A stretch of DNA of 64,000 nt from Acerihabitans sp015654925 (GTDB lineage Bacteria > Pseudomonadota > Gammaproteobacteria > Enterobacterales > Enterobacteriaceae): positions 1,550,001 to 1,614,000 of the forward strand of contig NZ_CP178732.1 in the NCBI RefSeq assembly GCF_047324175.1, in the 5' to 3' direction. Positions 1 through 8,491 of this stretch are shown in pieces. The notes beneath the pieces were generated by a model. That model was given only the letters and a program-made list of their open reading frames with translations, made no database searches and was not told the origin of the DNA. The position numbers and the translations under genes were made by a program. Each line of letters starts with the position of its first letter. The stretch's first letter is position 1.

Positions 1-1
1 G

Positions 2-514
2 GAGCTCCAGGTGGGCAACAGCCAGGACGTGGTCAATGCGGTCATCGATTTCCGCGTGGATCTGGGACTGATCGAAGGTCCGAGCCACCAGCCGGATCTG
101 GTGACACAGCCCTGGCTGCAGGATGAGCTGGTGGTGTTCGCCGCGCCGGATAATCCCCTCGCCGGGCGCCGGCTGGCCCTGGATCAACTGGCCGATGCGC
201 CGTGGATTTTGCGCGAGCAGGGGTCGGGCACCCGCGAAATAGTGGATTATCTGCTGCTGGCCAGGTTACCCCATTTTACCCCGGTCATGGAGTTGGGGAA
301 TTCCGAGGCGATCAAGCATGCGGTGCGCCACGGGCTGGGCATCAGTTGCTTGTCGCGGCGGGTGGTGGCGGAAGCGCTGGCGCTGGGCACCCTGGTGACG
401 CTTGATCTGCCGTTGCCGCCTTTAATGCGCACTTTGTATCTGGTGCATCATCGGCAAAAACATCTGTCGCAGGCGTTGACCCGTTTCCGCGACTATTGCC
501 AGGCCTATGGCTAA
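2..514 (+). CDS. yeiE: LysR-family regulator YeiE, C-terminal part (gene begins before the window)
   Basis: This is the 3' part of a LysR-type transcriptional regulator. The reading frame is open from the first base, so the DNA-binding helix-turn-helix lies outside the window. What remains is the second half of the substrate-binding-like effector domain. The segments DFRVDLGLIEGP, RERGSGTREIVDYLL-like sequence (here RE-Q-GSGTREIVDYLL) and HAVRHGLGISCLSRRV match E. coli YeiE closely, and the C-terminus is complete. The gene precedes lysP on the same strand, as in E. coli. YeiE has been linked to iron and sulfite-related regulation in enterobacteria; the effector cannot be read from the sequence. 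The GTG at 11 is an internal codon, not the start. Confidence 0.9.
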   Translation, partial: ELQVGNSQDVVNAVIDFRVDLGLIEGPSHQPDLVTQPWLQDELVVFAAPDNPLAGRRLALDQLADAPWILREQGSGTREIVDYLLLARLPHFTPVMELGNSEAIKHAVRHGLGISCLSRRVVAEALALGTLVTLDLPLPPLMRTLYLVHHRQKHLSQALTRFRDYCQAYG

Positions 515-671
515 GCGCGCGGGTTGCGCTAAAAACCGGCGATATCGGCCTGCGCGGCTTATAATCGCCCGCGGATTATGAAGGTCTCTTATAACCGGCG
601 CGCAACGCTATCGCCCACCGCCTGATTTGCTACAATCCGCCCTCGATTTTTGTACGGATACCAGAACAACC
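515..671 (+). promoter_or_regulatory. yeiE-lysP intergenic region with candidate -10 elements
   Basis: This 157-base spacer should carry the lysP promoter. Two plausible -10 hexamers are visible, TATAAT at 560-565 and TACAAT at 631-636. Neither has a convincing -35 at the usual distance, so activator-dependent transcription is possible. Confidence 0.3.
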
Positions 672-2171
672 ATGCTTCATAACCGCATCGAATCCCAGGT
701 CGTTCCCGGCCTGCGGCGTGAACTTAAAGCGCGGCACCTGACGATGATCGCCATCGGCGGTTCAATCGGTACCGGGCTGTTTGTCGCCTCCGGCGCCACC
801 ATTTCCCAGGCGGGGCCGGGCGGGGCGCTGCTGTCGTATATTCTGATCGGGCTGATGGTTTATTTCCTGATGACCAGCCTGGGCGAACTGGCGGCCTATA
901 TGCCGGTTTCCGGCTCCTTTTCCACCTATGGCGCCCGTTATGTCGAGGAAGGGTTCGGTTTTGCGCTGGGCTGGAACTACTGGTACAACTGGGCGGTGAC
1001 CATCGCGGTGGATTTGGTGGCTTCGCAGCTGGTGATGAACTATTGGTTCCCCACGGTGCCAGGCTGGATCTGGAGCGCCCTGTTCCTGGCCATCATGTTT
1101 TTGCTCAACGCTATTTCGGTCAAGGGTTTTGGCGAGGCGGAGTACTGGTTTTCCCTGATTAAAGTGGTGACGGTGGTGATTTTTATCGTGGTGGGGGTGC
1201 TGATGATTATCGGTATCCTGCGCGGCGGCGAAAGCGCCGGCTGGCATAACTGGCAGGTGGGGGACGCGCCTTTCGCCGGCGGCTTCCCGGCCATGATCGG
1301 CGTGGCGATGATTGTCGGTTTCTCTTTCCAGGGCACCGAGCTTATCGGCGTGGCCGCCGGCGAATCCGCCGATCCGGGTAAAAATATCCCGCGCGCGGTG
1401 CGCCAGGTATTCTGGCGCATCCTGCTGTTCTACGTGCTGGCGATCCTGATTATCAGCCTGATCATCCCCTATACCGATCCGAACCTGCTGCGCAATGATG
1501 TCAAAGATATCACCGTCAGCCCCTTCACCCTGGTGTTCCGCAATGCCGGTTTGCTTTCCGCCGCCGCGGTGATGAATGCGGTAATCCTGACGGCGGTGCT
1601 ATCGGCCGGCAACTCGGGCATGTATGCGTCCACCCGCATGCTCTATACCCTGGCCTGCGAGGGCAAGGCGCCGAGGATTTTCGCCAAGCTCTCCAAAGGC
1701 GGGGTGCCGCGCAACGCGCTTTACCTGACCACCGCCATGGCCGGCATGTGCTTTTTAACCTCCATGTACGGCAACCAGACGGTGTATCTGTGGCTGCTCA
1801 ATACATCGGGCATGACCGGTTTTATCGCCTGGCTCGGTATCGCCATCAGCCACTACCGCTTTCGGCGCGGTTATATTTTCCAGGGACGCCAGCTCAGCGA
1901 TTTGCCTTATATTTCCGGGTTTTTCCCCCTGGGCCCGATTTTTGCCTTTGTGCTGTGCCTGCTGATTACCCTCGGGCAAAACTACCAGGCGTTTTTGCAG
2001 GATCGCATCGACTGGTACGGCGTCACCGCCACCTATATCGGCATTCCGCTGTTTCTGGCGATTTGGCTGGGTTACAGATGGCGCCACGGCTCCCGCCTGG
2101 TGCGCTATCAGGATATGATTTTCCCCGATCGCCCCGCGCATCCGGCCATTGACCAAAAGACGCGCGTTTAA
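672..2171 (+). CDS. lysP: Lysine-specific permease LysP
   Basis: LysP is an inner-membrane amino acid:cation symporter of the APC superfamily that imports lysine. In E. coli it also holds the acid-stress regulator CadC inactive when lysine is scarce. About 12 hydrophobic segments are visible. The N-terminal GLRRELKARHLTMIAIGG and the following GTGLFVASGATISQAGPGG are nearly identical to E. coli LysP. The frame is open from 627, but the ATG at 672 gives MLHNRIESQ directly before the conserved GLRRELKAR, so I use it (499 residues against 489 in E. coli). It follows yeiE on the same strand. Confidence 0.95.
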   Translation: MLHNRIESQVVPGLRRELKARHLTMIAIGGSIGTGLFVASGATISQAGPGGALLSYILIGLMVYFLMTSLGELAAYMPVSGSFSTYGARYVEEGFGFALGWNYWYNWAVTIAVDLVASQLVMNYWFPTVPGWIWSALFLAIMFLLNAISVKGFGEAEYWFSLIKVVTVVIFIVVGVLMIIGILRGGESAGWHNWQVGDAPFAGGFPAMIGVAMIVGFSFQGTELIGVAAGESADPGKNIPRAVRQVFWRILLFYVLAILIISLIIPYTDPNLLRNDVKDITVSPFTLVFRNAGLLSAAAVMNAVILTAVLSAGNSGMYASTRMLYTLACEGKAPRIFAKLSKGGVPRNALYLTTAMAGMCFLTSMYGNQTVYLWLLNTSGMTGFIAWLGIAISHYRFRRGYIFQGRQLSDLPYISGFFPLGPIFAFVLCLLITLGQNYQAFLQDRIDWYGVTATYIGIPLFLAIWLGYRWRHGSRLVRYQDMIFPDRPAHPAIDQKTRV

Positions 2172-2184
2172 GCGCCGTCCGACG

Positions 2185-2206
2185 CCCGGCGGCGCCCGCC
2201 GCCGGG
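2185..2206 (+). terminator. GC-rich hairpin downstream of lysP
   Basis: A perfect 9-bp stem (CCCGGCGGC at 2185-2193 with GCCGCCGGG at 2198-2206) and a 4-base loop lie 13 bases after the lysP stop. No T-tract follows, so it may be an mRNA-stabilising hairpin or a weak terminator. Confidence 0.5.
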
Positions 2207-2291
2207 TATGCCCTAGCGTAGCCTGCCGTTAAATCCTATGTAAAACATGCTGTTACATTTTATTGCGCCTCGTAAAACCTCTGTTTCGTAT

Positions 2292-2306
2292 TGATAGGGA
2301 TTATCA
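2292..2306 (+). promoter_or_regulatory. Fur-box-like sequence upstream of the iron ABC transporter remnant
   Basis: TGATAGGGATTATCA matches the 7-1-7 Fur consensus TGATAAT-n-ATTATCA. The right arm is perfect and the left arm differs at two bases. It lies about 65 bases upstream of the permease remnant, a typical promoter position. Fur represses iron-uptake genes when iron is plentiful; here it would control a gene pair that no longer encodes a working transporter. Confidence 0.55.
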
Positions 2307-2370
2307 TTTGCTTTAGTATAAGGGCCTCTTTAGCTCTTTCATCTTATCCGTTCACGCCAGGTAATTATTC

Positions 2371-2826
2371 ATGAGTGCGACCTTGGAAACCGCGGCAACG
2401 GCGCAGGCCCGCAGCGGAATAATGGGCCGATACCAGCGCATCCTGCGCCATCGTCTGCTGATGATCGGCATATTGATATTGGCGATAGCCTGCTGCGTGC
2501 TGGTGGATTTCACGTTCGGCCCCTCCGGGCTGAGGCTGGCCTCCCTGACCGATACGCTGCTCCATCCGGCCGCCGCCGATAGCGGAACGCGGGTGATAGT
2601 CTGGGATATCCGCCTGCCTTATGCGCTGATGGCGGTGGTGGTCGGGTTATCCCTTGGCCTGGCCGGGGCGGAAATGCAGACCATCCTCAATAATCCGCTG
2701 GCCAGCCCGTTTACCTTGGGCGTCTCTTCCGCCGCGGCTTTGGGCGCCGCGCTGGCCATCGTGCTCGGCATCGGTTTACCCGGCGTGCCGGACCAGTGGT
2801 TTATTTCGGTTAACGCGTTTATTTAG
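2371..2826 (+). pseudogene. FecCD-family iron-siderophore ABC permease, C-terminally truncated remnant
   Basis: The 151 residues are the N-terminal part of a FecCD/BtuC-type ABC permease. There is a membrane helix at about residues 28-48, then the family block WDIRLPYALMAVVVGLSLGLAGAEMQ (split here for length: WDIRLPYALMAV, then LAGAEMQTILNNPLASPF) and the start of the next helices. Complete members have about 330 residues and 9-10 helices, so more than half is missing. The frame ends at TAG 2824-2826, exactly where the ATPase fragment's frame opens. An internal deletion that fused the 5' end of a permease gene to the 3' half of its ATPase partner explains this best. A Fur-like site lies upstream. 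A functional product is unlikely. Confidence 0.8.
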
Positions 2827-3380
2827 TGGTTTACTTGCCGCAGAGCCTGCCCGCCGGAGTGCATTTACATGTGATGGAGTCGATCATCGTCGCCCAGCGC
2901 GCTTCCGGTGGCCGGGCGCACGCCGGTTATGAGGAGGCGGTCATGGCGCTGCTGGATCGGTTGGGCATCGCCCATTTGGCGCTGCGTTATCTGGAAGAAT
3001 TGTCCGCCGGCCAAAAACAGCTGGTGGGACTGGCGCAGTCGCTGATCCGCCGCCCGTCGCTGCTGCTGCTGGACGAGCCGCTGAGCGCCCTGGATTTAAA
3101 CTACCAATACCATGTGATGGACGTTATCGGCCGGGAGACCCGGCGGCGTAATATCGTTACGCTGGTCGTGGTGCATGATATCAATATTGCCCTGCGTCAC
3201 GGCGAGCATGCGCTGATGCTGCAAAACGGCCGGCTGGTTGCCGACGGCGAGCGGGAGCGGGTGATAACCGCCGGCAGCCTGGCCGAAGTGTACGGCGTGC
3301 GCGGGCGTATCGAGCGTTGCTCCCTGGGTTTGCCGCAGGTATTGATCGACGGCCTGGTCGCCCGGCCGCACACTATATAA
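2826..3380 (+). pseudogene. Iron ABC transporter ATP-binding subunit, N-terminally truncated remnant
   Basis: The 184-residue frame holds only the second half of an ABC ATPase. It has the signature LSAGQKQLVGLAQSL, the Walker B LLLLDEPLSALDL with its catalytic Glu, and the H-loop segment VVHDINIALRHGEHAL. The Walker A and Q-loop regions, normally 90-100 residues earlier, are absent. It could not bind ATP productively by itself. It overlaps the permease remnant by one base in another frame, so the junction near 2820-2826 marks the deletion. The Asn in VVHDIN and the AQRASGGRAH region resemble siderophore-type FepC relatives. A start at GTG 2826 is formally possible but probably meaningless. 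Confidence 0.8.
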
Positions 3381-3394
3381 TGCTGGCTTGCCCG

Positions 3395-4615
3395 CTACGC
3401 GGTCTTGATTCTCAGCGTGCGGACTATCGCCGTGGCATGGTCCATTGCTTCATGACAGGTCTGGCCGTGGGCCAGCACGTGGCCGATGATGCTGCCGAAA
3501 TTACGTCTGGCGCCGGGCGCGAGATTTGGCTGGGAAGTCACCTTGCCGGCAATAAAAAAGGGTCCGTTCTGGTTGAGGTTCATGGCGGTGGGCGGGGCGC
3601 CGTCCCCTGAAAAAATAAAGGCATCGGCGACAAAGGGATAGCGGGCGGCTGGCGCAAAGTTCAGCGGGCGTTCAATACCGCAGGCGAAATCGACCAGGTG
3701 CTCCATCATATTGATGCCGGTGGTCAGCGCCACCTGCTGCGCTACCCGTGCGCCCGAAACGCGCAGGTTGATTTCCACCAATACCGGCCCGTCCGCCGCG
3801 TAAATAAATTCCACGTTTAGCGCGCCTCCCTGCAACCCCAGCGCCTCGGCCCAACGCACTACCTGCCCGGCGGCCAGCGCCCGGCACTCCGGGCTAAGAT
3901 CGGACGGCTGGCCGATTCCGGTGATGCAAGGGCTGTCGCCGGCGGAGACAAACAGGCGATTAATGGCGATGACCTGCCAGCGGCCGGCGTTATATAGCAA
4001 TTCAGCGCCATAAAACGGGCCCTCGATAAATTGCTCCATTAAAAAATGCCGATGCTCGCTGCCAAGCATGGAGAGCGTGTCCCTTGATCGTATTTTCGCC
4101 ACCGCGGCGCGGTATTGTTCCCCGGTACGGCATAAAAAAACGCTGAAGGAGCCGGCGTCGCGGGTGGGTTTAATCACCAGGGGATAAGGAATGGCCGGCA
4201 GTATCGGAATGCCGTCCACTGAAAAAAACCGGTACAAGGGCTGGGGATACCCGCGGGCGTTGAGCTCCATGCGCACCCGCTCTTTATTGAACGCATTGTT
4301 TAATCCGTCCAGGGACGGGTGGGGCAGTTGCAACGCGTCGGCAATCTCGGCGGCCGGGATCATGACTTCATCATAACTGCCCAGCACCGCCGCGACCGGC
4401 ATGGCGTTATGCCTGATACAATCGAGCATGGCGTTGCTGTCGAAGGTGTCGACATAATAAACCTTGTCGAAGCGTTGCAAATCGATACCGTGATAAAAAT
4501 GGCCTTCGTTAAGATACCTTGAGGTGAAAAGTATCGGCGACAAGCCCCGCTGCCTGATATCGTCTAGCGCGGAAAATTCGACTTCCCTGGCTTCAATAAA
4601 AAGAAAAACGTTCAT
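3395..4615 (-). CDS. ATP-grasp domain protein (carboxylate-amine ligase-like)
   Basis: This 406-residue protein has ATP-grasp architecture: a Rossmann-like N-terminal domain (about 1-100), then an ATP-binding lid with KPTRDAGSFSVF at 149-160 and MEQFIEG near 193-199. The metal-binding end NVEF...LVEINLRVSG spans 267-288, with E269, E281 and N283. Such enzymes join a carboxylate to an amine or thiol through an acyl-phosphate; the substrates cannot be read here. Relatives include L-amino acid ligases and antibiotic or siderophore assembly enzymes. AGGGAG lies 8 bases before the ATG. It is divergent from the RidA-like gene and convergent with the ABC remnant, 14 bases away. A role in making or modifying a small amide is inference. 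Confidence 0.75.
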   Translation of the reverse strand: MNVFLFIEAREVEFSALDDIRQRGLSPILFTSRYLNEGHFYHGIDLQRFDKVYYVDTFDSNAMLDCIRHNAMPVAAVLGSYDEVMIPAAEIADALQLPHPSLDGLNNAFNKERVRMELNARGYPQPLYRFFSVDGIPILPAIPYPLVIKPTRDAGSFSVFLCRTGEQYRAAVAKIRSRDTLSMLGSEHRHFLMEQFIEGPFYGAELLYNAGRWQVIAINRLFVSAGDSPCITGIGQPSDLSPECRALAAGQVVRWAEALGLQGGALNVEFIYAADGPVLVEINLRVSGARVAQQVALTTGINMMEHLVDFACGIERPLNFAPAARYPFVADAFIFSGDGAPPTAMNLNQNGPFFIAGKVTSQPNLAPGARRNFGSIIGHVLAHGQTCHEAMDHATAIVRTLRIKTA

Positions 4616-4980
4616 AAAGCTTTCTCCCTAATATGACATTTATTGCCTGCATTCCCTGGATAAAGTTTTTCTATCTAATGATTTTATACGGCTTTTTTAT
4701 GATAGCCGTTTTAATGCCGCATTGTTACAACCAAGTCTAAACCAAGCAAAAATTAAAACATCAATAACGGTAATCGTTAATAAGCCAATGATTTATTTTA
4801 TTGTTTATATAATTGGATTATGAGAAATAGAAGCGTTATTTTTTAAAAAATATTGACAATATGCTGCGATTGATTCCATTTTATTGAAGGGTGATTATTT
4901 TTATTGTCATAAAATAATTTACTCTTCTGTAATAGGTTGTAAGGAAAACAATTTAATATTTATTATATCAGGAGCCTTTT
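4616..4980. other. AT-rich divergent intergenic region (365 bases)
   Basis: This spacer between the divergent ATP-grasp and RidA-like genes is much richer in A and T than either gene and must hold both promoters. A TTGACA hexamer occurs at 4853-4858, but no good -10 stands 16-18 bases after it. No gene or clear operator was recognised. Confidence 0.5.
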
Positions 4981-5388
4981 ATGTCAAATAATGCCACTCC
5001 CGTCATCAGGAAGACCGTTTTTAGTCCTTCGTTATGGGAAGGGAAAATGGGTTATTCCAGGGGCAAGCGCGTGGGCGATCATATTTATATTGCCGGGTGC
5101 GTGGCCTGCGATGGCCGGGGCAATATCATGGGAACGGATGCTTATCAGCAGACAATATTTATTATCGAAAAAATCGAGAAATATTTACAAGAGCTTGACG
5201 CCGGGCTTGCCGACGTGGTCAGTACCGTCACCCATCTGCGTGATTTTGTCTTTTTCGATGATTACTGCCGCGCCTTTAAAGAGAAATTCGGCGATATCGG
5301 GCCGGTAAATACCACCATTGCGGTCGACTCCATGGTCAAGCCGGAACACTTGGTGGAAATTACCGCCATTGCCATCGACAGCCGGTAA
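4981..5388 (+). CDS. RidA/YjgF/UK114-family protein lacking the catalytic arginine
   Basis: This 135-residue protein has the RidA (YjgF/YER057c/UK114) fold, as shown by YSRGKRVGDHIYIAGCVA, VVSTVTHLRDFVFFDDY and the C-terminal HLVEITAIAID. RidA proteins form trimers and hydrolyse reactive enamine/imine intermediates. The arginine that defines this activity lies in a conserved PARSC-like stretch before the last strand. Here the equivalent is PVNTT, so the arginine is replaced by Asn. Deaminase activity is therefore unlikely; such members may bind ligands or act in special pathways. AGGAG precedes the ATG by 7 bases. The divergent ATP-grasp gene suggests a shared pathway, which is inference. Confidence 0.85.
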   Translation: MSNNATPVIRKTVFSPSLWEGKMGYSRGKRVGDHIYIAGCVACDGRGNIMGTDAYQQTIFIIEKIEKYLQELDAGLADVVSTVTHLRDFVFFDDYCRAFKEKFGDIGPVNTTIAVDSMVKPEHLVEITAIAIDSR

Positions 5389-5635
5389 CCGCGCGGCGCT
5401 TGCCTCCGATTTTACCTTGCCGCCCGCGACCATGCCCACGCGCAAGCCAATGCGCCGGATGACATGCCGGGCGGCGGTATGCCGGCTTCCCCATATGCAT
5501 AACCTCTATTTCATATGTATAAATAGTCCTTAATCAAACCATGATTATTGAATAAGATAGGCGCTCAATCCTCTTCAAGTCCGGGCAATGGCAACGCCAC
5601 CTTGCCCCGGTGACGGTTCCCATAAAGGTCAAGGC

Positions 5636-6727
5636 ATGTCATACGCTATCCGAGTACAGGTATCCCCCGATAATTATTTTTCTTTTCCCGGCGCCATCGA
5701 GCAATTGACGACGTTTTATCCCGCCGACGTGCTGGAAAAGGCGGTTTGGATCTATGGGCGGCGCGCGCTGGCCGCGGCGCAGGCCTATCTGCCGGAGGCA
5801 TTTAACGCCGCGGGCGGAGTGCGGGTGGAGTTTGGCGGCCACTGTAGCGAAACGGATGTGGCCGAACTGGTGCGCCGGGCGGGGGACGATCGCCGGGTGG
5901 TCATCGGTATCGGCGGCGGGGCGGTGCTGGACACCGCCAAAGTAGTGGCGCGCCGTCTGGGCGCGCCGCTGGTGGCCATTCCCACTATTGCCGCCACCTG
6001 CGCCGCCTGGACCCCGCTGTCGGTCTGGTATAACGACGCCGGCCAGGCGCTGCGGTTTGAGATTTTCGCCGACGCCAACCATCTGGTGCTGGTGGAACCG
6101 CGCATTATCCTGGCGGCGCCAAAGGAATATTTGCTGGCGGGCATCGGCGATACCCTGGCGAAATGGTATGAGGCGGTGGTGCTTAGCCCGCAGCCGGAAA
6201 AACTGGCGCTCACGGTGCGCCTGGGCATCCAGACGGCGCTGGCGGTGCGCGATGTGCTGTTAAACCAAAGCCCGGCCGCGTTAGCGGCGATTGATACGGG
6301 TGATTTGACCCAGGATTTCCTGGATGTGGTGGACGCCATAATAGCCGGCGGCGGCATGGTGGGAGGCCTGGGCGAGCGCTATACCCGCGTGGCGGCGGCC
6401 CATGCGGTGCATAACGGCTTGACCGTCCTGCCCGCCACCGCGCCCTTTTTGCACGGCACCAAAGTGGCTTATGGCATTCTGGTGCAGTGCGCCCTGCTGG
6501 GCCAGCGCGAGTGGCTGCAAAACCTCAGCGCGTCCTGGGATCGCCTGGGGCTGCCCACTTCGCTGGCGGCGATGAATGTGGATATCAACGATGGGCAGGC
6601 CATGGCGCAGCTGATTGCCCGCACTCTGCAACCGGGAGAATCCATCCATCTGATCCCGCTGCCGTTAAACGACGCCATCCTGCTGGCGGCGCTGCGCGAG
6701 GTGGAGCAGGCCGCCGGCCGGGGTTAA
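5636..6727 (+). CDS. hcxA: Hydroxycarboxylate dehydrogenase A (GldA-like, YbdH)
   Basis: This 363-residue protein belongs to the iron-containing alcohol/glycerol dehydrogenase family and matches E. coli YbdH/HcxA along its length. HcxA reduces 2-oxocarboxylates with NADPH in the cytoplasm. The nucleotide-binding GIGGGAVLDTAK, the segment TIAATCAAWTPLSVWYNDAGQ, AGIGDTLAKWYEAVV and the metal-binding AAAHAVHNGL and HGTKVAYGILVQ are all present. The frame is open from 5588, but the ATG at 5636 gives MSYAIRVQVSPDNYFSFPG, which aligns with the HcxA N-terminus. E. coli carries this gene elsewhere, next to ybdL. It converges on yeiG with a 7-base gap. Confidence 0.85.
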   Translation: MSYAIRVQVSPDNYFSFPGAIEQLTTFYPADVLEKAVWIYGRRALAAAQAYLPEAFNAAGGVRVEFGGHCSETDVAELVRRAGDDRRVVIGIGGGAVLDTAKVVARRLGAPLVAIPTIAATCAAWTPLSVWYNDAGQALRFEIFADANHLVLVEPRIILAAPKEYLLAGIGDTLAKWYEAVVLSPQPEKLALTVRLGIQTALAVRDVLLNQSPAALAAIDTGDLTQDFLDVVDAIIAGGGMVGGLGERYTRVAAAHAVHNGLTVLPATAPFLHGTKVAYGILVQCALLGQREWLQNLSASWDRLGLPTSLAAMNVDINDGQAMAQLIARTLQPGESIHLIPLPLNDAILLAALREVEQAAGRG

Positions 6728-6734
6728 GCGCGGC

Positions 6735-7589
6735 TCAGGCATTTAAATAGCCGGCGTGAAAGCGCAGGTGATCTTCGATAAAGCTGGCGATAAAGAAATA
6801 GCTGTGGTCATAACCCGGCTGGATGCGCAGGGTCAGCGGCCAGCTTTTCTGGCGCGCCAGCTCGGCGAGCTTGGCCGGCTGCAATTGCAGCGCCAGGAAT
6901 TGATCGGCATCGCCCTGATCGATCAGGATCGGCAGCGGCCGGGCGTCATCGCCGCCCAGCAGATGGCAGCTGTCGTAGGCGAGCCATGCCTGTTCGTCGT
7001 TCCCCAGGTACCGGCCGAAGGCTTTTTGCCCCCAGGGCACCGAAGCCGGATTGACGATGGGGGCAAACGCCGACGCGGAGCGAAAGCGTCCGGGATGGCG
7101 CAGCGCCAGCATCAGCGCGCCGTGCCCGCCCATGGAATGGCCCATAATCGCCTGCCGGCCGCTGAGGGCGACCTGGCGCGCTATCAGCGCCGGCAGCTCG
7201 GTCGCCACATAATCGAACATGCGATAGCTTCCCGCCCAGGGCTGCTCGGTGGCATTGACATAAAACCCGGCGCCCTGGCCGAGGTCGTAGGCGTCGTCAT
7301 CGGGCACTCCATCGCCGCGCGGGCTGGTATCCGGCATCACCAGCAGCAGGTTCAGCTCGGCGGCGATGCGCTGCGCGCCGGCCTTGAGGGTGAAATTCTC
7401 GTCATCGCAGGTCAGCCCGGACAGCCAGTAGACCGCATGGGGCGGCGCGCCGTGCCGATCCGCAGGGGGCACGTACAGGCTATAGGTCATTACTCCGCCG
7501 GTACTGGCGGAATGATGGCGAAACCGGCACTGCCGGCCGCCAAACAGCCGGTGTTCATCGATACATTCTGGCATGTCCGTGTTATCCAT
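6735..7589 (-). CDS. yeiG: S-formylglutathione hydrolase YeiG
   Basis: This is a cytoplasmic serine esterase of the esterase D family. It hydrolyses S-formylglutathione to formate and glutathione, the last step of glutathione-dependent formaldehyde removal. The alpha/beta-hydrolase triad is visible: the nucleophile Ser in GHSMGGHGAL (about residue 150), Asp in IDQGDADQFL and His in GYDHSYFFIASFIEDH. Length is 284 residues, or 279 from the second Met, against 278 in E. coli. AGGAGA lies about 8 bases before the first ATG. The frmA-type dehydrogenase is not adjacent. It is divergent from folE, as in E. coli. Confidence 0.93.
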   Translation of the reverse strand: MDNTDMPECIDEHRLFGGRQCRFRHHSASTGGVMTYSLYVPPADRHGAPPHAVYWLSGLTCDDENFTLKAGAQRIAAELNLLLVMPDTSPRGDGVPDDDAYDLGQGAGFYVNATEQPWAGSYRMFDYVATELPALIARQVALSGRQAIMGHSMGGHGALMLALRHPGRFRSASAFAPIVNPASVPWGQKAFGRYLGNDEQAWLAYDSCHLLGGDDARPLPILIDQGDADQFLALQLQPAKLAELARQKSWPLTLRIQPGYDHSYFFIASFIEDHLRFHAGYLNA

Positions 7590-7764
7590 TATCTCGTCTC
7601 CTGGTTATCATCATTATTCTTTTCAGCGCCGCCCGCCCGCTACATGCGGCGATTTCATCGATCATGAAACAGTATCACTGGATAATCCGGGCGCGGTCAA
7701 CTAGAGTGGGGGCGCATCTTGACGACGTGAGATCAAGAGCGGATCGACCTGCCGGAGAAAATAC

Positions 7765-8430
7765 ATGGTATCGCTGAGTACTGAAGCCGCATTGGTGCAT
7801 GAAGCCTTATTGGCCCGCGGCCTCGAAACGCCGCTGCGCGGCGAAATGCTGGACGGGGAAACCCGCAAACGCCGCATCGCCGAGCACATGACCGAAATCA
7901 TGAATTTGCTCAATCTCGATCTGAGCGACGATAGCCTGGCGGAAACGCCGCATCGCATCGCCAAAATGTACGTCGAGGAAATTTTTGCCGGCCTGGATTA
8001 CAATAATTTTCCAAAAATTACCGTCATCCAAAATAAGATGAAGGTGGATGAAATGGTCACGGTGCGGGACATCACCCTGACCAGCACCTGCGAACACCAT
8101 TTCGTGATCATCGACGGCAAGGCCACCGTGGCCTATATTCCCAAAGATAAAGTGATCGGCTTGTCCAAAATCAATCGCATCGTGCAGTTTTTTGCCCAGC
8201 GTCCGCAGGTGCAGGAGCGTTTGACCCAGCAAATCCTGGTGGCGCTGCAAACCCTGCTTGGCACCCTTAACGTGGCGGTATGTATCGACGCGGTGCATTA
8301 CTGCGTGAAAGCGCGCGGCATCCGTGACGCCACCAGCGCCACCACCACGACCTCCCTGGGCGGCTTGTTCAAGTCCAGCCAAAACACCCGCCAGGAATTT
8401 TTGCGCGCCGTACGCCACCACAACGGCTGA
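7765..8430 (+). CDS. folE: GTP cyclohydrolase I FolE
   Basis: FolE converts GTP to 7,8-dihydroneopterin triphosphate, the first step of tetrahydrofolate synthesis, as a homodecamer in the cytoplasm. The protein has 221 residues (222 in E. coli). The zinc ligands sit in TSTCEHHFV near residue 110 and in HYCVKARG near 180. The GTP-binding QERLTQQIL and ATSATTTTSLGGLFK are also intact. GGAGAA lies 7 bases before the ATG. yeiB follows 61 bases later on the same strand, as in E. coli, so the two are probably co-transcribed. Confidence 0.97.
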   Translation: MVSLSTEAALVHEALLARGLETPLRGEMLDGETRKRRIAEHMTEIMNLLNLDLSDDSLAETPHRIAKMYVEEIFAGLDYNNFPKITVIQNKMKVDEMVTVRDITLTSTCEHHFVIIDGKATVAYIPKDKVIGLSKINRIVQFFAQRPQVQERLTQQILVALQTLLGTLNVAVCIDAVHYCVKARGIRDATSATTTTSLGGLFKSSQNTRQEFLRAVRHHNG

Positions 8431-8491
8431 TCCGGCGATATTCAACAGCGTATGCGGCGCGATCGCGCCGCCTGACTAAAAGAGGCTGCCC

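Noticed and set aside
4853..4881. TTGACA-led promoter for the RidA-like gene
   Set aside because: No -10 hexamer with a reasonable match lies at 16-18 bases; kept only as a remark.
5785..6357. 190-codon minus-strand frame inside hcxA
   Set aside because: Ser/Ala/Arg-rich shadow of a well-conserved dehydrogenase gene, as is common in GC-rich DNA.
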